30,054 bases of DNA from Candidatus Woesearchaeota archaeon (GTDB lineage: Archaea; Nanobdellota; Nanobdellia; Woesearchaeales; WJIZ01). Below, piece by piece: positions 11,466 through 19,510 of the stretch. The DNA lies in the NCBI GenBank assembly GCA_018303575.1, contig JAGVXW010000036.1:1-30054 (forward strand), read 5' to 3'. Under the pieces are notes generated by a model. That model did no database searches and was not told the origin of the DNA. It was given only the letters and a program-made list of their open reading frames with translations. Every line of letters begins with the position of its first letter. The first letter of the stretch is position 1. The translations under genes were made by a program, and so were the position numbers.

Positions 11466-13621
11466 AAAAAATCGTCCTCGATGTCAAGGGCATGCATTGC
11501 GCGAGCTGCGCGACGCTCCTGACTCGGGCGCTTTCCAAAGTGGAAGGTGTAAAGGAAGCGAACGTCAACGTCGCCACCAACAAGGCGACGGTGGATGTGG
11601 ACGAGAGCAAGGCCGGGACAGACGCCCTTATCGCAGCCATAAGAAGCAAGGGCTATGACGCTGCCGAGAGCTCCGGCGTGATCGACCCGGAACAGGATGC
11701 GAAGGCGAGGCAGGAGGAGCTCAAAAAGAGTTGGCGCCTCTTCCTCTTTTCGCTGGCCTTCACGCTCCCCCTCTTCCTCCTGACGTTCTTGGAAATACCC
11801 TATCGTGACATCATCATCTGGATCCTTGCGACTCCCGTGCAAGGGGGGGCTGCCTGGCACATGTACGTCAGCGCCTTCACCGCCCTGCGCGGCTGGAGCG
11901 CGAACATGGACACGCTGATCGTCCTCGGCACTTCCGCCGCCTATCTTTACAGCGTCTATGCCGTGCTTGCCGGCGTCGAAGGCACCTATTTTGAGGTCGC
12001 CGCTATCCTCATCACCATTGTTTTGTTCGGCAGGTGGCTCGAGGCCAGGGCTAAGGGCAAGACGAGTGAAGCTATCAAGCGCCTCATTGGGTTGAAGCCC
12101 AAGACAGCCACTGTCCTGAGAAAGGGCAAGGAGATGAAGATTCCCGTAGACGATGTCCAGGTCGGGGATCTGGTCATCGTGAAGCCGGGCGAGAAGGTGC
12201 CGGTCGATGGCGTTGTTGAGGAAGGCCATTCCTCCATTGACGAGAGCATGGTCACCGGAGAGAGCATTCCCATCGAGAAGAAGCCGGGAGACGCAGTTAT
12301 CGGCGCCACCATCAATAAGCACGGCCTGCTCACCATCAAAGCCACGAAAGTCGGAGCCAACACGACGCTCGCCCATATCATCCGGCTCATCGAGGAGGCG
12401 CAGGGCAGCAAGGCCCCGATCCAGCGCTTCGCCGACGCTGTCTCGGCCTATTTTGTTCCAGCGGTTCTCGTAATCGCTATCCTCACCTTCATCATTTGGT
12501 TTGTCGTTTCAAAGGATGTGCAATTCTCTCTGATAGCCAGCGTCTCAGTTTTGGTCATCGCCTGCCCCTGCGCATTGGGATTGGCGACGCCAACAGCGAT
12601 CATGGTCGGCACAGGAAAAGGCGCGAAGAACGGCATCCTCATCAAGGGAGGCGAAGCCCTGGAGACCGCGCATAAGATTACGCACGTCATCCTCGACAAG
12701 ACCGGCACCATCACCAAAGGTCAGCCTGAAGTCACAGATCTCGTGTCTGTGTCGAAAGTGGGCGAGAAGGAGCTCTTGACGCTTGCGGCGTCAATCGAGA
12801 AGGGAAGCGAGCATCCGCTGGCGGACGCGATCGTGAAGGCAGCTGTGGAAAAGAAGCTGGCTCTAAAGAAAGTCACAGGATTCAAGGCTGTCCCCGGCCA
12901 CGGCGTGTCCGCGACGCTGGGGAAGAAGCACTATCTTCTTGGGAATGTCAAGCTCATGAAAGGCATTTCGCTCAAGGCGCACGAGGAGAAGCTCCACGCG
13001 CTGGAAGAGCAGGGCAAGACCGTGATGATGCTCGCTGAGGGCAAATCTCTTGTTGGCCTGGTCGCCGTCGCCGACACGATGAAGGAAACCTCTCCTGAAG
13101 CCATCCAGCTCTTCAAGAAGATGGGCATTGACGTCTACATGATCACCGGCGACAACGCGCGGACAGCCAAGGCGATTGCCGGAAAGCTTGGCATCAAGTA
13201 TTTCGCTGAAGTCCTGCCGGAAGACAAGGCGAATTACGTCAAGAAGCTCCAGAAGGAAGGCAAGGTCGCGATGGTGGGAGACGGCATCAACGACGCCCCG
13301 GCGCTGGCCCAGGCGGATATCGGCGCCGCGATGGGCTCAGGCACCGATGTCGCGATGGAGTCCGGAGATCTTGTGCTGATGAAAGACGATCTGAGGGATG
13401 TCGCGAAGGCCATCAAGCTCTCCCGCCAGACGATGGCGAAGATCCGGCAGAACATGTTCTGGGCGCTCGTCTATAACGTCATCGGCATCCCGGTCGCGGC
13501 GGGCGTGTTTTACGGATGGACCGGATGGCTCCTCAGCCCCATAATCGCGGGCGCCGCGATGGCCCTCTCTTCAGTCAGCGTCGTCTCCAATTCTTTGTTG
13601 TTGAGGATGAAGAAGCTGTGA
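11462..13621 (+). CDS. copA: Cu+-exporting P1B-type ATPase CopA
   Basis: 719 residues, full length. One N-terminal HMA domain carries GMHCASC at 10-16. Transport core marks are TGESIP in the actuator domain, the intramembrane CPC at 368-370, the phosphorylated Asp412 in DKTGT, SEHPLA, TGDN and GDGINDAP in the nucleotide and phosphorylation domains. The last two helices carry YN and MALSS, the set typical of Cu+ pumps (P1B-1). It pumps Cu+ out of the cytosol using ATP. I chose the ATG at 11462, which overlaps the cupredoxin stop and directly begins the HMA domain. It is the last gene of the copper operon; the next gene has its own TATA. Confidence 0.97.
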   Translation: MKKIVLDVKGMHCASCATLLTRALSKVEGVKEANVNVATNKATVDVDESKAGTDALIAAIRSKGYDAAESSGVIDPEQDAKARQEELKKSWRLFLFSLAFTLPLFLLTFLEIPYRDIIIWILATPVQGGAAWHMYVSAFTALRGWSANMDTLIVLGTSAAYLYSVYAVLAGVEGTYFEVAAILITIVLFGRWLEARAKGKTSEAIKRLIGLKPKTATVLRKGKEMKIPVDDVQVGDLVIVKPGEKVPVDGVVEEGHSSIDESMVTGESIPIEKKPGDAVIGATINKHGLLTIKATKVGANTTLAHIIRLIEEAQGSKAPIQRFADAVSAYFVPAVLVIAILTFIIWFVVSKDVQFSLIASVSVLVIACPCALGLATPTAIMVGTGKGAKNGILIKGGEALETAHKITHVILDKTGTITKGQPEVTDLVSVSKVGEKELLTLAASIEKGSEHPLADAIVKAAVEKKLALKKVTGFKAVPGHGVSATLGKKHYLLGNVKLMKGISLKAHEEKLHALEEQGKTVMMLAEGKSLVGLVAVADTMKETSPEAIQLFKKMGIDVYMITGDNARTAKAIAGKLGIKYFAEVLPEDKANYVKKLQKEGKVAMVGDGINDAPALAQADIGAAMGSGTDVAMESGDLVLMKDDLRDVAKAIKLSRQTMAKIRQNMFWALVYNVIGIPVAAGVFYGWTGWLLSPIIAGAAMALSSVSVVSNSLLLRMKKL

Positions 13622-13634
13622 AGAAAAGCCGATA

Positions 13635-13644
13635 GATATAAATA
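13635..13644 (+). promoter_or_regulatory. TATA box of the ECF-S-like gene
   Basis: GATATAAATA lies about 40 bp before the ATG at 13681, giving a short leader with TGGGTGAGA as ribosome-binding site. It separates this gene from the copper operon. Confidence 0.55.
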
Positions 13645-13680
13645 CGCCTTTTTCTTTCAAATGCCCCTTTGGGTGAGACA

Positions 13681-14379
13681 ATGAACTTCAAGAAAACCCT
13701 CTTCCTGGCGGTCTTTCTGGTAGCCGCATTCGTAGCGATGAACCTCAACTTCTCCCCTCTCGTCGGGGCGGAGAACCAGTTCTTCACGGTCTTTCAGTTT
13801 TTCGGCCCCATGGCCGGCGCCTTCCTGGGCACGCCGCTCGGAATTCTTGCCGTGCTTGGATCCCAGCTCCTGAATATGGTCGTTTTTGGGAAAGCGTTTT
13901 CTCTCCTCAACATCCTGCGCCTCCTGCCCATGCTCTTCGCGGTCTTCTATTTCGCGAAGTTCAGGAAGGACAAGCTGTCGAATGCGGCCATGGTTGTCAT
14001 CCCGCTTGTCGCGATGCTCCTGTTCATGACGCACCCTATCGCAGGCCAGGCTTGGTATTTCTCTCTGTACTGGCTCATCCCTCCGTTAGGCATTCTTCTC
14101 CCCAATAAAATCCCAGGCAAGCTCTTCCTGAGAAGCCTGGGCGCCACCTTCACCACCCACGCAGTTGGCGGCGTCATCTGGCTCTACACTGTTCCTATGA
14201 CTGCCGCGCAATGGACGGCGCTTGTTCCGGTCGTCGCCTTCGAGCGCCTCCTCTTCGCCTCTGGCATCGCGGTTTCCTATGTCGTGGCGAACACGTTGCT
14301 GGACAAGCTGCCGGAAAAGGTGAGGATTGAGGCACTCCACATTGACAAGGCGTATGTCCTGGGCAGGCAGCGGGCTTAA
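13681..14379 (+). CDS. ECF-transporter S-component-like membrane protein
   Basis: A 232-residue membrane protein with about six helices. The start MNFKKTLFLAVFLVAAFVAMNLNFSPLVGAENQFFTVFQFFGPMAGAFLG resembles substrate-binding S components of ECF transporters, with a helix, a short loop, and a Gly/Pro-rich second helix. Later segments include MTHPIAGQAWYFSLYWLIPPLG and LGATFTTHAVGGVIWLY. Without a neighbouring EcfA or EcfT gene the transport role is unproven, and the substrate cannot be read from the sequence. ATG at 13681 is preferred over 13669 because TGGGTGAGA lies just before it. Element D follows its stop. Confidence 0.65.
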   Translation: MNFKKTLFLAVFLVAAFVAMNLNFSPLVGAENQFFTVFQFFGPMAGAFLGTPLGILAVLGSQLLNMVVFGKAFSLLNILRLLPMLFAVFYFAKFRKDKLSNAAMVVIPLVAMLLFMTHPIAGQAWYFSLYWLIPPLGILLPNKIPGKLFLRSLGATFTTHAVGGVIWLYTVPMTAAQWTALVPVVAFERLLFASGIAVSYVVANTLLDKLPEKVRIEALHIDKAYVLGRQRA

Positions 14380-14388
14380 GCGAGCTTG

Positions 14389-14525
14389 TTTCTGGCGATG
14401 TTCCGCAGAGGATAAGGCCATTCGTTTCGTTGGCGCTGGGCGGGCCGGGGGATGGCCCCGTCGGGGTGGCTCGCAGGGCAACGTGTTCGTTGCCCGTCCA
14501 GTTGCCATCCTGTGGATTCCAGAAA
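14389..14525. repeat. Hairpin-cluster element D, possible structured RNA
   Basis: TTTCTGG (14389-14395) pairs with CCAGAAA (14519-14525). Inside, GGAT plus GGC (14410-14418) pairs with GCC plus ATCC (14504-14510), and CTGGGCGGG (14436-14444) pairs with CCCGTCCAG (14493-14501) with one G-T (G-U in RNA) pair. GGGCAACG (14476-14483) forms a perfect 8-bp, 4-nt-loop hairpin with CGTTGCCC (14488-14495), and CCCC/GGGG (14456/14463) forms another. Some stems compete. It fills the gap between the ECF-like gene and nnrE (14380-14585), where I see no supported coding sequence. It could be a structured RNA on either strand or a palindromic repeat. Confidence 0.6.
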
Positions 14526-14585
14526 ACCTTAACTGATGAACCGCCAAACCGCAACCCTTATCACCTCCTTTCATTTTCTAGGGAT

Positions 14586-15263
14586 ATGATCCCCTGGGCG
14601 ACGAGAGAGCAGTGCGCAAAGCTGGACGAATTGATGGTGGAAAAATTTCACGTCCCTGTTCTTGCGATGATGGAGCAGGCCGGAACCAGGCTGGCGGAAT
14701 TCGTCAGGCAGGAATTCCCTAAGTCAAGAACTATTCTCATCTGTTGCGGGAAAGGCAACAATGGCGGAGACGGCTTCGCGGCTTCGCGCCATCTTAGGAA
14801 CTTTGGATTCGAGGTAGCGATGTATGCGGCAAAAGAATCGCGCGCTGAACCCTTGGTCTTCCGGGAGGATGCGATTTCACTTGGAGTCCCCATTTTTTCT
14901 TCTCTTGAAAAACTTAAGGCCGAAATCTCAAAGGCAGATCTTATCATCGACTGTCTCATTGGCTACAACCTTCAGGGCGCCCCGCGAGAGCCTTTCGCCG
15001 CTGCCATCAGGATGCTGAACAAGTCCGGAAAGCCGGTGATTGCCTGCGATATCCCTTCAGGGGTCGACGCCGACAAGGGCGCGATTTTCCAGCCGTATGT
15101 CCGGGCCTCCCATATCCTCTTCCTCTCCCTCCCCAAGGTCGGATGTAAAACGCTGGACGCGAAGAAGTGGGTCGCCGACATCGGCGTGCCGAAGGAGCTG
15201 TATCCATTGATCGGATTCCCGGAAGAAGATTACTTTTCGGAAGCACCGTTGCTTCAAGTTTGA
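14586..15263 (+). CDS. nnrE: NAD(P)HX epimerase (YjeF N-domain)
   Basis: 225 residues, the single-domain form. The family signature GKGNNGGDGF lies at 55-64, followed by ASRHLRNFGFEVAMY, DLIIDCLIGYNLQGAPREP and VIACDIPSGVDADKG. The enzyme interconverts the R and S forms of hydrated NAD(P)H so that the dehydratase NnrD can repair them. No NnrD domain is fused here or encoded in the window. ATG at 14586 begins MIPWATREQCAKLDELMVEK, the expected start (N-terminal helix with 'e...lD..M'); the open frame upstream is repeat sequence. Cytosolic. Flanked by hairpin elements D and E. Confidence 0.92.
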   Translation: MIPWATREQCAKLDELMVEKFHVPVLAMMEQAGTRLAEFVRQEFPKSRTILICCGKGNNGGDGFAASRHLRNFGFEVAMYAAKESRAEPLVFREDAISLGVPIFSSLEKLKAEISKADLIIDCLIGYNLQGAPREPFAAAIRMLNKSGKPVIACDIPSGVDADKGAIFQPYVRASHILFLSLPKVGCKTLDAKKWVADIGVPKELYPLIGFPEEDYFSEAPLLQV

Positions 15264-15266
15264 TAA

Positions 15267-15414
15267 GAAAAAATGCTCCTGGCGCAGACGGGCGAAGTGT
15301 CAGAAATGTTTTGCATTTCTGAGCATGCTCAGAGTTTCTTCGAAACTCTGACATATCTGAGCCCGAGGTTTTGCAGGGCAAAACCGGTTTGCCTGCCAGG
15401 AGGCGCATTTTTTC
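15267..15414. repeat. Hairpin-cluster element E with twin bulged hairpins
   Basis: The outer stem is GAAAAAATGC (15267-15276) plus TCCTGGC (15277-15283), pairing with GCCAGGA (15395-15401) plus GCATTTTTTC (15405-15414). Inside is a twin unit: TGTCA + GAAATG ... CATTTC + TGAGCA (15298-15325), directly followed by TGCTCA + GAGTTTC ... GAAACTC + TGACA (15326-15353). A third hairpin is GGTTTTGC/GCAAAACC (15367/15378). The central 12 bases TGAGCATGCTCA are a perfect palindrome. It follows nnrE, and the final stem plus T6 could also end that transcript. The whole gap 15264-15484 holds this element and the pdhA promoter, with no other gene seen. Confidence 0.8.
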
Positions 15415-15452
15415 GATAGTATCTTTGACAGCTCGACCCGATAGGGAGTAAA

Positions 15453-15462
15453 CTTCTTAAAC
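15453..15462 (+). promoter_or_regulatory. TATA box of the pyruvate dehydrogenase operon
   Basis: CTTCTTAAAC lies about 27 bp before the ATG at 15485. This predicts a leaderless mRNA, and no Shine-Dalgarno sequence is seen before that ATG. Confidence 0.55.
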
Positions 15463-15484
15463 CCAGCCGCTGTGCTTGTTTTCT

Positions 15485-16564
15485 ATGGTCATAGAGAACT
15501 ACGACCCGCTGAAGGGCCAGATGCTCCAGGTCCTCGACGCCGAGGGCAACTTGGCGCAGGGCTTTGACGGCGTGCTGAAGAACGACGATGTCCTGAAGCT
15601 CTATCAGGTGATGACGCTTTCGCGGATGACGGACAAGAAAGCGCTCGCCATGCAGCGCCAGGGCCGGCTCATCACGTATATTCCTCAGTCAGGCCAGGAG
15701 GCCGCGGCCGCCGCTTCAGTCTATGCGCTCACCTTTGAGGACTGGATCGTCCCCGCCTTCCGCGAGATGGCGGGCTGGCTGTTGAGGGGCGCGAAGCTGA
15801 AGGATGTCTTCCTCTATCTCCGGGGCAACGAGCAGGGCTCCAAGAACATGCCGAAGCTGAGGATGACTCCTTTGTGCGTCCCGATCGGCAGCCAGATTCC
15901 TCATGGGGTGGGCATCTCGTGGGCGCAGAAGCTGAAGGGAGAGAACTCGATCACGATCGTCTATTTCGGGGACGGCGCCACATCAGAAGGGGAGTTCCAT
16001 GAGGCCATGAACTTTGGCGGAGTGTTCAAGACTCCAACGATTTTCTTCTGCATGAACAACCAGTGGGCCATCTCCCTGCCAAGGAGCTTGCAAACCTCGT
16101 CGAAGACACTCGCCCAGAAGGCCGTCGCCTACGGCTTTCCCGGCGTGCTGGTGGACGGCAATGACATTTTCGCGGTCTATCTCGCCACGAAGGAAGCAGC
16201 TGAGCGCGCCCGGCAAGGAAAGGGCCCGACGATGATCGAGGCCTATACGTATCGCCAGGGCCCGCACACGACAGCCGACGACCCCAGGAAGTATCGCAGC
16301 ACTGAAGAGGAGGAGAAGTGGCTCTGCAAGGATCCGGTCTCCCGGGTAAGGAAGTTTTTGGAAAAGCGCGATCTCTGGGACGACAAGAAGCAGGCTGCGC
16401 TCGAGGCGGAATGCGACAAGATCATCGAGGAGGCAGTCGCTGAAGCCGAGAAGACCTCCTACATCCCAGAAGATATTTTCAAGTATCATTACGCGGAGAT
16501 GCCGCAGGAATTGCAGGAGCAGTTCGAATATTTCAAGTCCACTCTTGGAGGCCAGCATGGCTAA
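15485..16564 (+). CDS. pdhA: Pyruvate dehydrogenase E1 component, alpha subunit
   Basis: 359 residues. The thiamine diphosphate site is plain: GDGATSEGEFHEAMNFGGVFKTPTIFFCMNNQWAIS, the GDG...NN motif. Upstream are SRMTDKKALAMQRQGRLITYIPQSGQEAAAAAS and the phosphorylation-loop region YRQGPHTTADDPRKYRS, as in bacterial-type E1alpha of 2-oxoacid dehydrogenases. With E1beta it decarboxylates a 2-oxo acid and transfers the acyl group to lipoyl-E2. Pyruvate is the likely substrate, but branched-chain 2-oxo acids cannot be excluded by eye. ATG at 15485 is preferred over TTG at 15476. Its stop overlaps the E1beta start by eight bases. Such complexes are uncommon in archaea. Confidence 0.93.
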   Translation: MVIENYDPLKGQMLQVLDAEGNLAQGFDGVLKNDDVLKLYQVMTLSRMTDKKALAMQRQGRLITYIPQSGQEAAAAASVYALTFEDWIVPAFREMAGWLLRGAKLKDVFLYLRGNEQGSKNMPKLRMTPLCVPIGSQIPHGVGISWAQKLKGENSITIVYFGDGATSEGEFHEAMNFGGVFKTPTIFFCMNNQWAISLPRSLQTSSKTLAQKAVAYGFPGVLVDGNDIFAVYLATKEAAERARQGKGPTMIEAYTYRQGPHTTADDPRKYRSTEEEEKWLCKDPVSRVRKFLEKRDLWDDKKQAALEAECDKIIEEAVAEAEKTSYIPEDIFKYHYAEMPQELQEQFEYFKSTLGGQHG

Positions 16565-17522
16565 GCTCACGATGGTGCAGGCCCTGAACCAGGCCATGGA
16601 CCAGGTGCTTGCGAAGGACAAGCGTGCCCTTATTTTGGGCGAGGACGTGGGTGTAGACGGCGGAGTCTTCAGGGTCACGGACGGCTTGATTAAGAAATAT
16701 CCCAATCAAGTGTTCGACACCCCTCTTTCTGAATCCGCGATTGTCGGCGCGAGCATTGGATTGGCGATCAATGGCCTGAAGCCGATCGCCGAGATACAGT
16801 TCATGGGCTTCTATCTGCCTGCGTTCAACCAGATCGTCGCTCACCTGGCGCGCTATCGGAACCGGACGCGCGGCACGGTTAATCTTCCCGTAGTCATCCG
16901 CATCCCCTGCCACGGCGGAATCCGCGCTTTGGAGCACCATTCCGAGGCCACAGAGGCACTCCTCGCCCAGATTCCCGGGCTTACGGTAGTGATGCCTTCC
17001 ACTCCGTATGACGCCAAAGGCCTGCTCATAGCTTCGGTGAATCATGGCGATCCGGTGATGTTCCTTGAGCCCATAAAAGTCTATCGTTCGATCAAGGAAG
17101 AAGTGCCCGAGGAGATGTATGAGGTGCCGATCGGCAAAGCTAACATTATCCAGGAAGGCACGGACATGACAGTGATCACCTGGGGCTCCTACATCAAGGA
17201 CGTCATGGAGGCGGTGAAAGACGCTCCTTACAGCATTGAATTGATTGACTTGCGCACAATCTCTCCTCTTGACAACGAGACGATTCTCGCGAGCGCCCAG
17301 AAGACCGGTAGGGTGCTGATTATTCAGGAAGCGCCAAAAACATGTTCAATAAGCTCAGAACTATCTTCCCGCATCCACGAGAAATGCTACCTTAGCCTCA
17401 AGGCGCCCGTGAAGCGCCTCACCGGCTACGATATCACCATGCCCCTGCCAGCCGGAGAAGAATTATATCTTGTCAACAAGCCGCGCATCCACCGCGCGAT
17501 GAAGGAGTTGATGGAGTTCTGA
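16557..17522 (+). CDS. pdhB: Pyruvate dehydrogenase E1 component, beta subunit
   Basis: 321 residues, typical length. It begins MAKLTMVQALNQAMDQVLAKDKRALILGEDVGVDGGVFRVTDGL, the classic E1beta start. EIQFMGFYLPAFNQIVAHLARYRNRTRG and VIRIPCHGGIRALEHHSEATEALLAQIPGLTVVMPSTPYDAKGLL follow, and a C-terminal domain carries IELIDLRTISPLDNETI. It pairs with the alpha subunit to form the thiamine-dependent E1 enzyme. ATG at 16557 lies within the end of pdhA and just after GGAGG. The stop TGA shares one base with the start of the E2 gene. Key His in HHSEA is present. Confidence 0.94.
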   Translation: MAKLTMVQALNQAMDQVLAKDKRALILGEDVGVDGGVFRVTDGLIKKYPNQVFDTPLSESAIVGASIGLAINGLKPIAEIQFMGFYLPAFNQIVAHLARYRNRTRGTVNLPVVIRIPCHGGIRALEHHSEATEALLAQIPGLTVVMPSTPYDAKGLLIASVNHGDPVMFLEPIKVYRSIKEEVPEEMYEVPIGKANIIQEGTDMTVITWGSYIKDVMEAVKDAPYSIELIDLRTISPLDNETILASAQKTGRVLIIQEAPKTCSISSELSSRIHEKCYLSLKAPVKRLTGYDITMPLPAGEELYLVNKPRIHRAMKELMEF

Positions 17523-18760
17523 TGGACTTCAAGTTCCCGGATCTGGGAGAGGGCATCGCCGAAGGCAAGATTGTCAAGTGGCTCGTAAAAGAAGGCGATG
17601 CTGTCAAGAAAGACCAGCCCGTCTGCCAGGTCGAGACAGACAAGGCCGTGGTTGACATCCCATCCCCGCAAGCGGGAAAAATCGCCAAGCTTTTCTTCAA
17701 GGAAGACGAGACTGTGCATGTCGGCAAAGTGCTGTTCACGCTCGACACCGGCGACAGCCCGCCGCCAGTGGACACGAACCAGGGCATTGTCGGCCAGACT
17801 TCAGCCGCAGCGCAGGAAATAAATTTCAGGAGAGGAAGCCAGCAGACAGCCGCTATTTCCTCACAAGTCAAGGCCATGCCCGCGGTGAGGAAGCTCGCGA
17901 GGGACTTGAATGTCGACCTTTCTCGAGTGAAGGGCTCCGGCCCCGACGGCAGGATCACTGAGGACGATGTCAGAGCTTCTTCGAAAGGAACAGCCCCTGT
18001 CCCATCCTCACCCCGTTCAGAATTCCCAAAAGAAAGTGTTCAGCAGGCGACTGGAGGGCAACCTGCTCAAAAATCATATGGCCCAGAAGACCGCGTGCCT
18101 TTGAAGGGAGTCCGCGCGGCCATCGCGCGGAACCTGATGCGCTCCCTGCAGAATTCAGCGCAAGCGACGCACTGTGATCGCGCGGATGTCACCCAGCTCA
18201 CGCTCCTGAGGGAGGCGCAGAAGAAGGAAGCGGAAAGCCAGGGCATCAAGCTCACGGTGCTCGCCTATGTCATCAAGGCCGTCGCCGGCCTTCTGAAGAG
18301 CCATCCCGCTCTGAATGCGTCCATTGACGGAGACAATCTTGTATACAAGAAATATTACAATCTCGGCGTCGCGATTGACACGGACGCCGGCTTGCTCGTC
18401 CCGAACATCAAGGGTGCGGATGAGAAATCACTTTTCGATATCGCCAAGGAAATCAAGGATCTCGCTGACCGGGCAAGGGATCGGAAGCTCAAGCCCGAGG
18501 AGATGCAGCATGGCACCTTCACCCTCACTAATGTCGGCAGCATCGGCGGCACCTATGTCACGCCCATCATCAACCCGCCCGAGTCAGCCATCCTCGGCCT
18601 CGGACGGATGCAGCAGGAGCCGGTTGTGAAGGACGGAAAGATTGCTATCGTCACGATCCTCTATCTGTCATTGTCATACGACCACCGCATCGTCGATGGC
18701 GGCCCCGCGGCGAGGTTTATGACTGAGCTTGTCCAGGCGCTCGAGCACCCGAAGTTCTGA
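17522..18760 (+). CDS. pdhC: Dihydrolipoamide acyltransferase E2 component
   Basis: 412 residues with the full E2 layout. The lipoyl domain spans 1-77 with Lys41 in ETDKAVVDI as the lipoylation site. A linker rich in Gln/Ser follows, then a peripheral-subunit-binding domain at about 117-152 (AMPAVRKLARDLNVDLSRVKGSGPDGRITEDDV). After a second Pro/Ser linker, the catalytic acyltransferase domain runs from about 190, with the active-site SYDHRIVDG near 383-391. It takes the acyl group from E1 and passes it to CoA. No E3 or lipoate-attachment gene is in the window. The 3' end overlaps the convergent lgt gene by 44 bp, so the E2 C-terminus and Lgt C-terminus share DNA. Confidence 0.95.
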   Translation: MDFKFPDLGEGIAEGKIVKWLVKEGDAVKKDQPVCQVETDKAVVDIPSPQAGKIAKLFFKEDETVHVGKVLFTLDTGDSPPPVDTNQGIVGQTSAAAQEINFRRGSQQTAAISSQVKAMPAVRKLARDLNVDLSRVKGSGPDGRITEDDVRASSKGTAPVPSSPRSEFPKESVQQATGGQPAQKSYGPEDRVPLKGVRAAIARNLMRSLQNSAQATHCDRADVTQLTLLREAQKKEAESQGIKLTVLAYVIKAVAGLLKSHPALNASIDGDNLVYKKYYNLGVAIDTDAGLLVPNIKGADEKSLFDIAKEIKDLADRARDRKLKPEEMQHGTFTLTNVGSIGGTYVTPIINPPESAILGLGRMQQEPVVKDGKIAIVTILYLSLSYDHRIVDGGPAARFMTELVQALEHPKF

Positions 18761-19499
18761 GCTTCCAGAGCGCAATCAATCCAATAACTACCATCGCCAC
18801 GCTTAAAATCTGCCCCATTCCAAATCCAAAGAACTTCGTCTCCACCTTCCAGAAATCGGTGATGAAGCGCAGGATGCCATAGCCGAGGATGAAGCTCCAG
18901 AACGTTGTCCCCTCTTTTTTCTGTTTCTTATACACATAAAGCAAGATGAAGAACAGGAGAAGGTGCGACAGCATCGCATAGATTTGGTAGGGGTGCCTGC
19001 AGAGCATGTCCACGCTCGTGAAGACGACGCACCAAGGCACATTCGTCGCCGGACCGAAGAGCTCAGAATTCGTGAAGTTCGCTATCCTCCCCAAAGCCAG
19101 CCCCAGGATCGCCGGGACGACCAGGGCATCGAAGAGAGGCATCATGTGAATCTTTCTTCTTCTGGTGAACAGCCACATCGAAACGATTGCTCCAATCAAG
19201 CCGCCGTGGAAGCTCAGCCCGCCGTGCCACACCATGAAGATCTCGAGCGGGTCAGTCCAGAACAGCCAGGGCCGGTAGAAGACGATCTCAAAGAACCTCG
19301 CCCCAGCGACAACGCCCACAAGAAGATACACGAGTAAATCGTCAATCTGCTTCGCGTCGAGCGGCAGCTTTCCCTCCTTGCTCCACTTTCTCAGGAAGAG
19401 ATACGCGATGACGAAGCCGAGGGCGTAGATGATGCCGTAATATCTGACTTCAAGCGGCCCAAGATGAAGCAAAACAGGATCGATGCTGTTGATGAACAT
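18717..19499 (-). CDS. lgt: Prolipoprotein diacylglyceryl transferase
   Basis: A 260-residue membrane protein of about seven helices with the Lgt marks: MVWHGGLSFHGGLIGAIVSMWLF (the H-GGLSFHGG loop), LALGRIANFTNSELFGPATNVPWCVVF (the family signature; usual form GRIGNFIN.E..G) and RHPYQIYAMLSHLLLFFILL. It attaches diacylglycerol to the Cys of a lipobox. This is a bacterial-type enzyme, and archaeal membranes usually have ether lipids, so either the substrate differs or the gene was acquired. A lipobox protein is encoded at 8795. ATG at 19499 lies 27 bp from a TATA box shared with the divergent gene. The 3' end overlaps pdhC. Confidence 0.92.
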   Translation of the reverse strand: MFINSIDPVLLHLGPLEVRYYGIIYALGFVIAYLFLRKWSKEGKLPLDAKQIDDLLVYLLVGVVAGARFFEIVFYRPWLFWTDPLEIFMVWHGGLSFHGGLIGAIVSMWLFTRRRKIHMMPLFDALVVPAILGLALGRIANFTNSELFGPATNVPWCVVFTSVDMLCRHPYQIYAMLSHLLLFFILLYVYKKQKKEGTTFWSFILGYGILRFITDFWKVETKFFGFGMGQILSVAMVVIGLIALWKLRTSGARAPGQAQS

Positions 19500-19510
19500 G
19501 GCTCCTCAGA

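Noticed and set aside
11441..12376. Long minus-strand frame inside copA
   Set aside because: It is antisense to a clearly coding P-type ATPase and is produced by codon bias of that gene.
14195..14554. Minus-strand frame starting at TTG behind GAAAGGAGGTGATAAGGG
   Set aside because: The ribosome-binding site is striking, but the frame runs through element D and then antisense through the ECF-S-like gene, with no sensible protein. Kept only as a remark in the element D finding.
18040..18090. TGCTCAAAAATC in the E2 linker resembling the hairpin family
   Set aside because: No complementary arm and no TGACA follow; it is coding sequence of the pdhC linker.
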